A stretch of 64,000 bases of DNA from Herbiconiux aconitum (GCF_024979235.1 NZ_JANLCM010000001.1:434001-498000); one strand, 5' to 3'. Counted from the stretch's first letter, positions 45,208-54,400 are shown. The notes: a model not told the origin generated them from the letters alone. Made by a program: numbers and translations.

Positions 45208-45275
45208 TCCTCGCGAGACGCCAAAATCCGCCCTCAATCACCGATTCGAGGGCGGATTTTGGCGAGTCGCGAGGA
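45208..45275. repeat. Long near-perfect inverted repeat between convergent genes
   Basis: Two 28-base arms (45208-45235 and 45248-45275) match except for two adjacent positions; the loop is 12 bases. The arm core is CGCCAAAATCCGCCCTC. It lies between convergent genes and could be a bidirectional terminator. There is no T-tract and the arms are longer than needed, so it may be a member of a dispersed palindromic repeat family. Confidence 0.7.
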
Positions 45276-45301
45276 GGAAGGAGGGGGACGGGGAACGAGG
45301 A

Positions 45302-46900
45302 TCAGACCGCGTGGGACTCGAGCCAGGCGAAGGGGTCGACCGGCGTGACGCCGTCGAGACGGATCTCCAGGTGCAGGTGAGGGCCGGTCGATGCACCGGT
45401 GTTGCCCACGAGACCGACGGTCTGGGCGACCTTCACCACCTGGCCCTCCGACACCTGGATCGACCCGGTCAGCATGTGCCCGTAGACGCTCGAGACCTTC
45501 TGGCCGTCGACGACGTGATCGATGATCACGTGCACGCCGAGCCCGCTGTTGTCGTACGGCTCCACCGAGCTGACGACACCGTCGGCGATCGACTGGATCG
45601 GGGTGCCCTGGCCGGGCGCGAAGTCGACGCCCTTGTGGTCGGTGCTGCCGATGCCGCCCGGTGATTCGCGGGCGCCGAAGCCGTCGCTGATGGGCACGCC
45701 CACCGGGAACGGCCACTGGATGGCGCCCCTCGGGTTGTTGGTGAAGGTGTCGGCGATGCGGAATCCGGCGGCCTGGAGTGCCGCGGTGTCGCGCACACCG
45801 TAACCGTCGCGGGCGATGTTCGCACCGGCGACGTCGGAACTCGTGGTGAGTTGCTGACCGGGTGCCGTGTCGGCGAGGGCCCGCTCCGAGGCGAGGATGC
45901 TCACCCGAGGGCTCTCGGCGGCGGCGTGCAACGCTTCGGCCGGCATGCTGGTGGCCACGGCGATGCCGGTGGCGAAGATCAGGGCGAGGGCACTGAAGCC
46001 GCCCTTCGCGATGTTGCGGCGGCTGCGGCGCCCCGTGGGCGGCTTCGCGTCGTCGGCGTGGCCGGCACCCGTGCCGGTGGTCGTCGACGAGGTTCCGGAT
46101 GCGGGCGTCGCGTCGTTCGGTCGGCGCTCGGCCGGCACGATGGCGGCCGAGCGCAGCGTGCGGCGCGATACCGGCTTGACGGGTGCCGCCGGCTCGTCGG
46201 CGAGGGTGGCCGGCAGAATCGGCGCTGCGGTCTTGATGACCGGGATCGCCGCGGTCTCGATGATCGGCGAGATGACGGGAGTCGCGCCGGTTCGGGAATC
46301 GCTGACCGCTTCGGCGACGACGATCTCGACCTCGAGCTCGAGCGGCGTGGCATCTCCGGCGACGGAGTCATCGGTGGGCGGCAAGGCGGTCGTGGGTCGG
46401 GAGACGATGGCGCGGCGCCCGCCGACCGGCTTCTCGATCTCGTCGGAGAACGCTTCGGCGGCCCGACGGCCGGCCTTCTGCGCGTGCGGCCGCACGATGG
46501 CGACGGTGCTGGCGGCGACGGCATCCGGCGCGGCAGCAGAAGTCTCCGATGTGCTTTCGGCGGCTGCGATGGCGGCGGCACGCGCCGCACGGCGGCTCAC
46601 CGCAGCGGCGGTCTGCGCAGCCGTCGCGTTCGCAACCGACGTGCGCGCATCCGTCGCCTCCCCGTCGACGGAGGTGGCCGGAACGTTCGCCAGCCGCGCC
46701 TCGCGGCGACTCCGCACCGACCTCAGTGGGGTCGACTCAGCCGGGGTCGATTCAGCGTTCGCTGACGCCGCGTCCGCGGGCGCGACAGAGCCCGAGCGCA
46801 GACTGCGGCGTGAGGGAAGAGAGGAGGTGGGGTGCTTCGCTGAACCGTGGGCCTCGCGTTTGGATGAGTCGTCATCCGGGCGTGAAGTCGTACGTGCCAA
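45302..46900 (-). CDS. Membrane-anchored M23 family peptidase
   Basis: A 532-residue protein, apparently starting at TTG 46900. Residues 1 to about 303 are a charged, low-complexity cytoplasmic region rich in Ala, Arg, Ser and Pro. A single transmembrane helix follows (about 304-325, ALALIFATGIAVATS). The extracellular C-terminal M23 (LytM) domain has zinc ligands His422 and Asp426 in DHKGVDF, the catalytic His near 475 in YGHM and His508/His510 in GPHLHLEIR. All catalytic residues are present, so it is likely an active peptidoglycan endopeptidase. The long cytoplasmic region is unusual. Confidence 0.88.
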   Translation of the reverse strand: MARTTSRPDDDSSKREAHGSAKHPTSSLPSRRSLRSGSVAPADAASANAESTPAESTPLRSVRSRREARLANVPATSVDGEATDARTSVANATAAQTAAAVSRRAARAAAIAAAESTSETSAAAPDAVAASTVAIVRPHAQKAGRRAAEAFSDEIEKPVGGRRAIVSRPTTALPPTDDSVAGDATPLELEVEIVVAEAVSDSRTGATPVISPIIETAAIPVIKTAAPILPATLADEPAAPVKPVSRRTLRSAAIVPAERRPNDATPASGTSSTTTGTGAGHADDAKPPTGRRSRRNIAKGGFSALALIFATGIAVATSMPAEALHAAAESPRVSILASERALADTAPGQQLTTSSDVAGANIARDGYGVRDTAALQAAGFRIADTFTNNPRGAIQWPFPVGVPISDGFGARESPGGIGSTDHKGVDFAPGQGTPIQSIADGVVSSVEPYDNSGLGVHVIIDHVVDGQKVSSVYGHMLTGSIQVSEGQVVKVAQTVGLVGNTGASTGPHLHLEIRLDGVTPVDPFAWLESHAV

Positions 46901-47036
46901 TTGTGTGGGAACTTCCGGTTGATCGACGGGTGTTCTCGGGGTAAGCGAGATAACGGATCAACCCAGGCTACATACGCTTCTATCGAATTGCCACCTGGTG
47001 CAACAAACCCGCGCGAGGCCCGAGTGTCACGCAGGA

Positions 47037-47864
47037 TCAGAGCGGAAGACCCGCGCCACGGTGCAATTCGTACAGGAGCGGTTCGAGTTGCTCCGCGAGC
47101 GCCGGGCCCGCGGCGAAGGTCATCACGGTGCCCTCGGCGGCGCCGTTGAAGCCGCTCACCCGGCCGCCCGCTTCGCGCACGATGAGGGCGCCGGCCGCGT
47201 GATCCCAGGGGTTGAGTCCGCGCTCGGCATGGGCGTCGAGGCGGCCCGCGGCCACCGAGCACAGGTCGAGCGCGGCCGAGCCGGCCCGACGGATGTCGCG
47301 CACCTTCTCGACGAGACCGGTGACGAAGCGCCCCTGCTTCACACGCAACCGGGCGTCGTAGGCGAACCCGGTTCCCACGAGGGCTTGCGAGAGCTCGACA
47401 TCCGTGTTCACCTGCAGCCGTCGGGTGCCGAGAAAGGCGCCGCCGCCACGGCTCGCGGTGAAGACTTCGCCGGTGGCGGGGTTCACGACGCAGCCCGCCA
47501 GAGCGGTCCAGGTCGACGGGTCGGGATCGCCCTCCACGGCCGCGATGCTCACCGCGTAGGCGGGGAGGTCGTAGAGGTAGTTGACGGTGCCGTCGATCGG
47601 ATCGACCACCCAGGTGACGCCCGAGGTTCCCGCGGTCGCGGCCGACTCTTCGCCGAAGAAGCCGTCACCGGGTCGCGCCTCGGCCAGGCGGGCGCGGATG
47701 AAGTCCTCCGACTCGCGGTCGGCGAAGGTCACGACGTCTTCGGGCGACGACTTGCTCGCCGCCACGGTGACGCCTTCGGCCCGCCGCTTCTTGATGAGAG
47801 CGCCGGCTTCCACCGCGATGGAGCGAGCGAGTTCGAGCAGTTCGGCGGGCGTGGCGTCGGCCAT
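47037..47864 (-). CDS. Inositol-monophosphatase-family phosphatase
   Basis: A 275-residue enzyme with the metal-site motifs of the family: FFGEESA (Glu), WVVDPIDGTVNYLYDLPAYAVSI (DPIDGT) and GLNPWDHAAGALIVREAGG (WDxAAG). It could dephosphorylate inositol phosphate, histidinol phosphate or a sugar phosphate. ATG 47864 has GGGAG upstream. It is 110 bases after the stop of the epimerase gene, on the same strand, and may be a separate unit. Confidence 0.9.
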   Translation of the reverse strand: MADATPAELLELARSIAVEAGALIKKRRAEGVTVAASKSSPEDVVTFADRESEDFIRARLAEARPGDGFFGEESAATAGTSGVTWVVDPIDGTVNYLYDLPAYAVSIAAVEGDPDPSTWTALAGCVVNPATGEVFTASRGGGAFLGTRRLQVNTDVELSQALVGTGFAYDARLRVKQGRFVTGLVEKVRDIRRAGSAALDLCSVAAGRLDAHAERGLNPWDHAAGALIVREAGGRVSGFNGAAEGTVMTFAAGPALAEQLEPLLYELHRGAGLPL

Positions 47865-47973
47865 GGATCGGTCTCCCAGGTGTCGGAGTGGATGCCGGTC
47901 GGTTGTCCCCGGATTCACCAGTCAAGTCAAAGCGGCATCCCGGCGCAAATCAAGCCGGAGAGCCGCGAGACGC

Positions 47974-48831
47974 TCAGGGCAGCTCGTCCTGCAGGAAAGC
48001 GAGTCCGTCGCGGGCGAGCGCATCCATCGAGACTTCGATCTCCCGCCACAGCGAGACCGCTCGGGCGATCTCGACCACCGTGGGCAAGAACGACTCGATC
48101 ACGATCGATCCGCGATAGCCGATCTCGTCGAGAGCCTCCCAGGTCTCGGTCCAGGGCACGTGCCCCGACCCGGGTGTGCCGCGGTCGTTCTCAGAGACCT
48201 GGAAGTGGAACACCTTCTCGCCGGCAGCCCGGATGGCGGCACCGAGATGCTTCTCCTCGATGTTCATGTGGAAGGTGTCGAGCATGAAGCCCACATTGGA
48301 GCGCCCGGTGAGGTCGAACAATTCCAGGCCCTGGTCGACCGTGTTCACCAGGTCGGTCTCGAACCGGTTGAGCGGCTCCACGGCCAGCGACACCTGCCGC
48401 TCGCCGGCGTAGTCGCCGAGTTCGCGCAGGCTCTCCGCGGCCCAGTCGCGCTGTTGTCGGCGCTCCTCCGGGGCGAGCATGCGCGTCTTCCCGGTGGCCG
48501 AATACATCGGCCCTGCCACATGGGGCGAGCCCACAGCCTCGGCCAGGTCGACGCAGAGCTTCACGTACTCGATGCCGAGCCGGCGCACCGCGGCATCCTC
48601 GTGCGAGATGTCGCGGTCGGGGCCGAACGCCCCGCACACCGACACGGTAAGGCCCGTGCGGGCTGCTGCTTCGTTGAGGGTGTCGGCGCCGAGCGCGGCC
48701 GGGTCTTCGACGCACACCTCGAAGACGTCGAAGCCCACGTCGTGCGCGTAGCTGAACTGGGCCTCGACATCTTCGTCGCGGAACGGAGAGGCGAGCAGGA
48801 AGGAACTGATTCCGAACGGATAGCGGGACAT
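47974..48831 (-). CDS. Sugar phosphate isomerase/epimerase (AP2EC TIM barrel)
   Basis: A 285-residue xylose-isomerase-like TIM barrel. FGISSFLLASPFRDEDVEAQFSYAH begins it; metal ligands appear in VSLAVEPLNRFE (Glu), VGFMLDTFHMNIEE (Asp, His), FHFQVSENDRGTPGSGHVPW (His) and GSIVIESFLP (Glu). It resembles D-tagatose/D-psicose 3-epimerases and IolE-like proteins. Last gene of the leftward operon; it would act on an intermediate of the sugar taken up by the Rbs-type transporter. Confidence 0.92.
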   Translation of the reverse strand: MSRYPFGISSFLLASPFRDEDVEAQFSYAHDVGFDVFEVCVEDPAALGADTLNEAAARTGLTVSVCGAFGPDRDISHEDAAVRRLGIEYVKLCVDLAEAVGSPHVAGPMYSATGKTRMLAPEERRQQRDWAAESLRELGDYAGERQVSLAVEPLNRFETDLVNTVDQGLELFDLTGRSNVGFMLDTFHMNIEEKHLGAAIRAAGEKVFHFQVSENDRGTPGSGHVPWTETWEALDEIGYRGSIVIESFLPTVVEIARAVSLWREIEVSMDALARDGLAFLQDELP

Positions 48832-48838
48832 GGGGCTC

Positions 48839-49864
48839 CTAGGAGACTCCGCCGGGGCGGATGACGGCTTTGATGCACGAACTGTCGGCGACAGCGGCGA
48901 GGGCTTCGGCGTACTCCTCGAGGGTGAACCGGTGGGTGACCATGCCCGCGGTGTCGACCCGGCCGTTCCTCAGTGCCTCGAGCGCTCGGTCGAACGAGAA
49001 CTGCTGGGCGAACGAGCCCTTGATCGTGAGCTCGCGACGGAACACTTCATAGGGCGCGATCGGGAGCATCGCCGCTTCGGCGGTCATGCCGTAGACGAAG
49101 ACCGTGCCGCCGGTGCGCGTCAAGGGGATGGCGTGCTCCAGCACGCCGAGTGCGCCGGTGGCATCGATCACGACGTCGAAACCGCGACCGCTCGTCAGCG
49201 CCAGCAGGTCATCGGCGAATCCGCCTTCGCGCCGCACCTGCACGGTGCGGTCGGCGCCGTGCTCGGCCGCGAAGGCCAGCTTCGCCGCAGTGGGCGCAGC
49301 GACGGTGAGCATTCCCGCTCCCGACTTCGCGAGCAGCTCGGCGAGCACCAACCCCGTCGGCCCGGCTCCGAACAACAGCACATCGGCGCCCGGCTTCAGC
49401 GCGAGCACGTCGAGCCCGTGCACGACGCACGCGATCGGTTCGGCGAACACGGCGACCTCCGGATCGAGGTCGTTCACCACGAAGCACCGGTCGCCCGAGG
49501 TCACCACGAACTCCGCGAACCCGCCGGGCGCGTTCACTCCCTGGGCGATGATGTAGCGGCAGAACGCCGGGCGGGCACGACGACACTCGTCGCAGTGTCC
49601 GCAGGCCGCGGTGTTGTCGAAGGTCACGCGGTCGCCGACCTCGACCTGGGTGACTTCCGACCCACGCTCGACGACCTCGCCCACGACCTCGTGCCCGGGG
49701 ATCAGCGGGTAGCTGGGGCCGAACTCGCCGTCGTGCAGATGCAGGTCGGTGCCGCAGACACCCGCGACGATGACGCGCAGCAGCACGTCGCGCGCGCCGG
49801 GCCGGGGGGTGGGGATCTCGGCGAGCGTGAAACTGCCCGGCCGGTCGTAGACGATCGCTTTCAT
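48839..49864 (-). CDS. Zinc-dependent medium-chain dehydrogenase
   Basis: A 341-residue MDR enzyme. Catalytic zinc: GVCGTDLHLHDG (Cys) and PGHEVVGEVVERG (His); structural zinc: CGHCDECRRARPAFC. Rossmann motif: LLFGAGPTGLVLAELLAK. It resembles sorbitol/xylitol-type dehydrogenases. In the operon it probably oxidises a polyol or sugar. Confidence 0.93.
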   Translation of the reverse strand: MKAIVYDRPGSFTLAEIPTPRPGARDVLLRVIVAGVCGTDLHLHDGEFGPSYPLIPGHEVVGEVVERGSEVTQVEVGDRVTFDNTAACGHCDECRRARPAFCRYIIAQGVNAPGGFAEFVVTSGDRCFVVNDLDPEVAVFAEPIACVVHGLDVLALKPGADVLLFGAGPTGLVLAELLAKSGAGMLTVAAPTAAKLAFAAEHGADRTVQVRREGGFADDLLALTSGRGFDVVIDATGALGVLEHAIPLTRTGGTVFVYGMTAEAAMLPIAPYEVFRRELTIKGSFAQQFSFDRALEALRNGRVDTAGMVTHRFTLEEYAEALAAVADSSCIKAVIRPGGVS

Positions 49865-49918
49865 CGGAGTCCTTCGAGGTCGTTCCAGGTGCGGAGGGGC
49901 GGGGGCGAGACCGTATGG

Positions 49919-51244
49919 TCAGATCTTCTGGATGTCGAGATTCATCACTTGCCCCACGAGTTCCAATCGGCGCACGATGTCTCCGACGGCGAGCACGGCG
50001 TGGTGCGAGGGAAGCGACTCGACGTAGCGATAGCCGTCCTCGATCCGCAGCACCGCGCCGTTCAGGCAGTCGGAATCCACGTACTGCTCGTAGTTGGTCA
50101 ACTCCGCGGGCGTCACGGTGAGGGTGTCCATCGTGCTGGCGATCTTCACGATGGTGAGGTCGCCGAGCGGAAGCCTCGCATCCAGGGCATGGGCGTTCTC
50201 GTCGACGATCTCGAGCACGCGGGGGCGCACGGCCCATTCGGTCGACCAGGACTGCGGAATGACGGCGAAGAAGCCGCAATGCGCCGTGAGGATGTGGTTC
50301 TGAGGCTCGTCGACCTCCGGGAAATACGGGATCTTCTCGTGCTTCAGCGCCGCATCGCCCATCAGGAACGGGTACAGATTGGTCATGATCGCGGGCGTGC
50401 GGAGCGTCTCCCAGGTGATGAACTGGGTGATCATCGAGGTGAGGTCGGCCTCGCAGCCCCAGATGAGACCCCTCTCTTCGAACAGGAGGTTCCACGCCAG
50501 GCACGGCGTGGTGGTGGAGGTGGCCGACTCGTTGAGGCAGTTGATGCCGGCGGCGATGACATCCGGTGTCTCGTCGAGGTCGTCGTCGAGCGCCAGCTTG
50601 AGGCGCAGCGCATCCGCTCTCCCTCGATTCGACAACCCGATGATCGGCACCTCGCCGTCGAGGCGGGTGATCTCGTCGATCACCCGCTGCTCAGGAAGGG
50701 CGAGGGCGCGCTGCCACAGTTCTTTGTAGCTGCGGTGCTCGATCGTCACGCCGAATGCATTCTGCATGTCGTCGACGCACTCCTCCTCCCACCAGTAGAA
50801 GCGCTTGAAGATGTCGGGTTGCTTTCCGGCGCCGAGGTTGTCTTGGTAGGCGAGCATCTTCGACCGCCCGAGCTTGGCCTTCGTGGCGAGGGCACGGCTG
50901 ACGTCGTGGAACTCGGCGAGCGAGGTCGGCGCCGTCGTCTCGACTCCGCGCCGGCGCAGGAAGTCGCGGATCTCCCAGTCCCACATGCTGACCGTTCCGA
51001 ACTCGCTCGTCACGACCAGGATCGGCAGTCGGAGTGCTTGGAACTCCGGCAGCAGCCGGTAGGCGACTCCGCTCATGTCGGGCACGATGACGGCGTCGCC
51101 ATCGGCATCCGCGGCGTGACCGATCCAGCGCGGTTCCTGCCAGTCGATCAGGTGCTCGCCGAGCATCATCAGCGCGTCGAGCTGCCGCGTGAACGATTCC
51201 GTCGGCTGCTCTTCGAGGTGAACGGGAACGAATCGGGCTTTCAT
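49919..51244 (-). CDS. L-fucose/L-arabinose isomerase-like protein
   Basis: A 441-residue protein of the FucI/AraA fold, divergent from characterised isomerases. RLPILVVTSEFGTVSMWDWEIRDFL and KLGRSKMLAYQDN are early segments; VIAAGINCLNESATSTTTPCLAWNLLFEE, WGCEADLTSMITQF (Glu ligand) and HILTAHCGFFAV (His) match the metal-site regions of this fold. It may isomerise a pentose, hexose or deoxysugar. Its substrate is not evident, and it is a key to the pathway. Encoded between transporter ATPase and dehydrogenase. Confidence 0.8.
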   Translation of the reverse strand: MKARFVPVHLEEQPTESFTRQLDALMMLGEHLIDWQEPRWIGHAADADGDAVIVPDMSGVAYRLLPEFQALRLPILVVTSEFGTVSMWDWEIRDFLRRRGVETTAPTSLAEFHDVSRALATKAKLGRSKMLAYQDNLGAGKQPDIFKRFYWWEEECVDDMQNAFGVTIEHRSYKELWQRALALPEQRVIDEITRLDGEVPIIGLSNRGRADALRLKLALDDDLDETPDVIAAGINCLNESATSTTTPCLAWNLLFEERGLIWGCEADLTSMITQFITWETLRTPAIMTNLYPFLMGDAALKHEKIPYFPEVDEPQNHILTAHCGFFAVIPQSWSTEWAVRPRVLEIVDENAHALDARLPLGDLTIVKIASTMDTLTVTPAELTNYEQYVDSDCLNGAVLRIEDGYRYVESLPSHHAVLAVGDIVRRLELVGQVMNLDIQKI

Positions 51245-51269
51245 CGGACTCTCCTGTCGTCACTCATCG

Positions 51270-52751
51270 TCACTCGCCGGTCGCCGGCGCCATGACCGAT
51301 TCCTGGGTGAGGTCGGCCTTGTCGACCACGGCCACCAGTCGGCCCTGGCGCATCACCAGAGCTCGGTCGCTGAGAAGCAGCACCTCGGGCAACTCGGAGG
51401 TCACGAGCAGTACGGCCATCCCGGTTTCGGCGAGGCGCGCGATGAGCGCGTGGATCTCCGCTTTCGCCCCCACGTCGACTCCCTTGGTGGGCTCGTCGAG
51501 GATGAGGATCTTCGGCTTGCGGGCCAGCCAGCGCGCGATCAGCACCTTCTGCTGGTTGCCGCCGGACAGCGTGGAGACGCGCACGGCGGAGTTGGCCGCC
51601 TTGATCGAGAGTTCTTTCGTGTACTGCTTGTCGACCGCGTTCTCCCGCGACGTCGACAGCCAGCCACCGGGCGCCACACCCTTCAGAGCCGCGAGCGTCA
51701 TGTTGTCGCGCACGCTCATCTGCTCCACCAGGCCCTGCAGGTGACGCTCTTCGGGAACGAGGCCGATGCCGGCGCGCACCGAGGCGGCCACATCGCCGGG
51801 CCTGATCTGGCGGCCGTTCACGAGCACCTCACCGGAGTCGTACTTGTCGGCCCCGAACAGGGCCTGAACGACCTCGGTGCGGCCGGCGCCCGCGATGCCC
51901 GCCATGCTCACGATCTCCCCCGCGCGAACCTGGAACGAGACGTCGTTGAAGATGCCGGTGCGGGTGAGGTTCTTCACCTCGAGCACGGGTTCGCCGATGG
52001 TGCGTGCGGGGATCGGGGGATCCTTCACCTCGCGGCCGACCATCATCCGGATGATGGCTTGCGTGTCGAGCTCTGCGACCGGCGCCTCGCCGACGTACCG
52101 TCCGTCGCGCAGCACGGTCACCCGATCGGCGATCTGCAGCACTTCTTCGAGCCAGTGCGACACGAACAGGATGCCCATGCCCGCGTCACGCAGGGTGTTC
52201 ACCAGAGCCAGCAGACGGTCGACCTCGGGCGGAGACAACGCGGTGGTGGGCTCATCCATGATCAGCACCTTCGACTCCCGCGAGAGGGCGCGGGCGATGT
52301 CGATCTCCTGCGCTTCGGCGGGCGACAGTTCGCGCGCGAGCTTGTCGGGCGAGAGGTGGGGTGCCACCTGGCGCAGCGCATCGAGGGCGCGCCTCTTCAT
52401 CTCCCGCTTGTTGACGAACCCGCCCGCCGACGGCCAGTTGCCGAGCATCACGTTCTCGGCGACCGTCATCGCAGGAACGAACTGGCGCTTCTGATAGATG
52501 GTGGCGATGCCGGCTTCGATCACCTTGACCGGATCGGCCGGAAGCGGCTGGTCGCCGACGAGCACCTCCCCCGAATCGGCTGTGTAGACACCGGAGAGGA
52601 TGTTGATGAGAGTCGATTTGCCCGCGCCGTTCTCGCCACACAGGGCATTCACTTCGCCGGCGTTCACGGTGAGGCGCACGTCGTCGAGTGCCCGCACCCC
52701 GGGGAACGACTTGGTGACGCCCCTGACGCTGAGGAGGGGGGAGCCGTTCAT
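51270..52751 (-). CDS. Rbs-type sugar ABC transporter ATPase (two nucleotide-binding domains)
   Basis: A 493-residue tandem ATPase. First half: Walker A GENGAGKST, signature LSPAEAQEID, Walker B VLIMDEPTTAL. Second half: degenerate Walker A GIAGAGRTE, signature LSGGNQQKV, Walker B ILILDEPTKGVD. This is the RbsA/MglA/XylG layout. ATG 52751 overlaps the stop of the oxidoreductase gene (ATGA). It energises the permease and binding protein encoded upstream in the operon. Confidence 0.95.
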   Translation of the reverse strand: MNGSPLLSVRGVTKSFPGVRALDDVRLTVNAGEVNALCGENGAGKSTLINILSGVYTADSGEVLVGDQPLPADPVKVIEAGIATIYQKRQFVPAMTVAENVMLGNWPSAGGFVNKREMKRRALDALRQVAPHLSPDKLARELSPAEAQEIDIARALSRESKVLIMDEPTTALSPPEVDRLLALVNTLRDAGMGILFVSHWLEEVLQIADRVTVLRDGRYVGEAPVAELDTQAIIRMMVGREVKDPPIPARTIGEPVLEVKNLTRTGIFNDVSFQVRAGEIVSMAGIAGAGRTEVVQALFGADKYDSGEVLVNGRQIRPGDVAASVRAGIGLVPEERHLQGLVEQMSVRDNMTLAALKGVAPGGWLSTSRENAVDKQYTKELSIKAANSAVRVSTLSGGNQQKVLIARWLARKPKILILDEPTKGVDVGAKAEIHALIARLAETGMAVLLVTSELPEVLLLSDRALVMRQGRLVAVVDKADLTQESVMAPATGE

Positions 52752-53806
52752 GAGGTCACGCCCTCGCGCAGGAACTGCTCGAAGTCGACGGGCGCGCCGT
52801 CGTTCTTCGTCGACTCGACCGCGGCGAGCACGAGCCCGAGCGAACGGATGTTGTCGCCGCCGTGGGTCTCCGGAGCGCGCCCCTCCGCGATCGCGGTCAC
52901 GAATTCGTTGATCGTGCCCCAGCGCTCTTCCCGCTCGAGCGGGTCGAGCGGGAACTCGAGCACGTCGCCCGGCCGCTCCAGTGCGCGGCGACGGAAGACC
53001 GTCTCGCCGATGACGTTCGAGTGCGGGTAGAGCAACACGGTGTTGTGGTCCCAGGAGAGGGAGGCGTCGGTGCCGTGGATCTCCCAGGTGCCATCCCAGG
53101 AGGTGTGCGGGCGGCGTGCATGCCACGACCCCACGTAGGAGATCTCCGCGCCGTCGGCGGTGGTGAACTGCACGTTGGCCGACGCGTTGCCGGCGAACCG
53201 CGACCAGCTCGGGTTGAAACTCCGGGCCCGCACCTGGGTGGGCTCGAGGCCGAAGATGCCGCGGATGTAGTCGAAGTGGTGGATGGACATGTCGACGATC
53301 AGCGGCTCGTCCATCTCCAGGCGGAAACCGGTGAAGGCGGGGTCTTTGAAGAAACGTCCATACACCTGCTCGATGGTGCCCAAGGCGCCTTCTTCGATCA
53401 ACCGCTTGACAGTTCGCGGTCCGCGACGGAAGCGGAAGCTCTGGGTGACCATGATGGTGCGGTCGTGACGTTCGGCAGCGTCGATCAGACGCTGCGATCC
53501 GGCGATCGTGGTGGTGAAGGGCTTTTCCACCATCACGTGCAGACCCGCCTCGAGCGCCTGCAGGGCGATCGCCTCGTGCACGTGCGGCGGCACGACCACC
53601 AGCGCGGCATCCGCATCCGTCGCCGCGATGGCCTCCGCGAAATCGGTGAACCGCTTCTCGGGAGCCAGACCGATGGCGTCGCCGACGACGCGCAGCGACT
53701 CGTCACTGATGTCGACGAGGGCCACGAGCTCCGTCTGGCCGGAAGTGGCGATGACGTTCGCCCAATCAGCGCCCCAGAATCCGAGTCCGACCTGAATAAC
53801 CCGCAT
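52748..53806 (-). CDS. Gfo/Idh/MocA-family oxidoreductase
   Basis: A 352-residue NAD(P)-dependent enzyme. Rossmann motif VGLGFWGADWANVIA at the N terminus, then HVMVEKPFTTT with the family Lys, and a C-terminal alpha-beta domain. Related enzymes are inositol dehydrogenase, glucose-fructose oxidoreductase and scyllo-inosose reductases. Substrate unknown. A strong hairpin lies between it and the upstream cupin gene. Confidence 0.93.
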   Translation of the reverse strand: MRVIQVGLGFWGADWANVIATSGQTELVALVDISDESLRVVGDAIGLAPEKRFTDFAEAIAATDADAALVVVPPHVHEAIALQALEAGLHVMVEKPFTTTIAGSQRLIDAAERHDRTIMVTQSFRFRRGPRTVKRLIEEGALGTIEQVYGRFFKDPAFTGFRLEMDEPLIVDMSIHHFDYIRGIFGLEPTQVRARSFNPSWSRFAGNASANVQFTTADGAEISYVGSWHARRPHTSWDGTWEIHGTDASLSWDHNTVLLYPHSNVIGETVFRRRALERPGDVLEFPLDPLEREERWGTINEFVTAIAEGRAPETHGGDNIRSLGLVLAAVESTKNDGAPVDFEQFLREGVTS

Positions 53807-53855
53807 GGTGTCTTCTCCTTCGAAGCAGTTGTGTGAACGATGGTGCGCCGACAGC

Positions 53856-53890
53856 GCCCGGGCCGCTCGTCGACGACGAACGGCCCGGGC
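53856..53890 (-). other. Strong intercistronic hairpin
   Basis: GCCCGGGCCG (53856-53865) pairs with CGGCCCGGGC (53881-53890), and the arms can extend into the centre. It begins about ten bases after the cupin stop and lacks a T-tract. Likely effect: mRNA processing or stability between the transporter-proximal and downstream genes, or partial termination. Confidence 0.55.
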
Positions 53891-53899
53891 AGGTGCCGA

Positions 53900-54400
53900 T
53901 CAGAGGTAATGCGCCAGCTTGGTGTCGACCTTCTCGTCGTGCACGAGAACGCCCGAGACCTCGACGTTCTCGATCGGCACGACGTCGGTGAGATCGACAT
54001 ACGCGCTCTTCTCGAGGCTCGGTGCTCCGTAGTAGGCGAACACGAACTCGCACGGCTCGTCGTAGGGATTGCGTGTCCAGTGGATCTGACGCTGCGGAAC
54101 GTAGGTCGCCATGCCGGCGCTGCACTCCGTCTCGTTGATCGTGCCGTCCTCATCCACCGAACCGTTCACCACACGACCGCTGATGACGTACACGACCTCG
54201 GCGGCCGCCAGGTGGCGGTGTGGGAAGTGCTGCGACTTCGGCGGGAACACACAGTGCCCGAACACGGTCTTGTCGTTGTGGTCGGTGGTGTCGTCGGTGA
54301 TGATGTACTGGATCTCGAAGCCCGGCATCAGGCGAGCGGTCTCCTCGTCTTCTTCGATCTCGTCGAAGTGCCAGACGTTCTTCTTGGCGTAGTCGGCCAC
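53900..54400 (-). CDS. Cupin-domain protein
   Basis: A 166-residue single cupin: HFPHRHLAAAEVVYVISGRVVNG is cupin motif 1 with His ligands, and MATYVPQRQIHWTRN is motif 2. The N-terminal part (KNVWHFDEIEEDEETARLMPGF) is variable. Cupins in such operons are isomerases, lyases or epimerases; the reaction is not evident. Encoded between the binding protein and the oxidoreductase. Confidence 0.85.
   Translation of the reverse strand: MADYAKKNVWHFDEIEEDEETARLMPGFEIQYIITDDTTDHNDKTVFGHCVFPPKSQHFPHRHLAAAEVVYVISGRVVNGSVDEDGTINETECSAGMATYVPQRQIHWTRNPYDEPCEFVFAYYGAPSLEKSAYVDLTDVVPIENVEVSGVLVHDEKVDTKLAHYL

Noticed and set aside
46901..47036. A c-di-AMP (ydaO-type) riboswitch before the M23 gene
   Set aside because: Such riboswitches often precede cell-wall peptidase genes in actinobacteria, but the conserved motifs are not visible in this region.
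48830..51295. An 821-codon plus-strand open frame
   Set aside because: Antisense to three clear leftward genes; composition typical of shadow frames.
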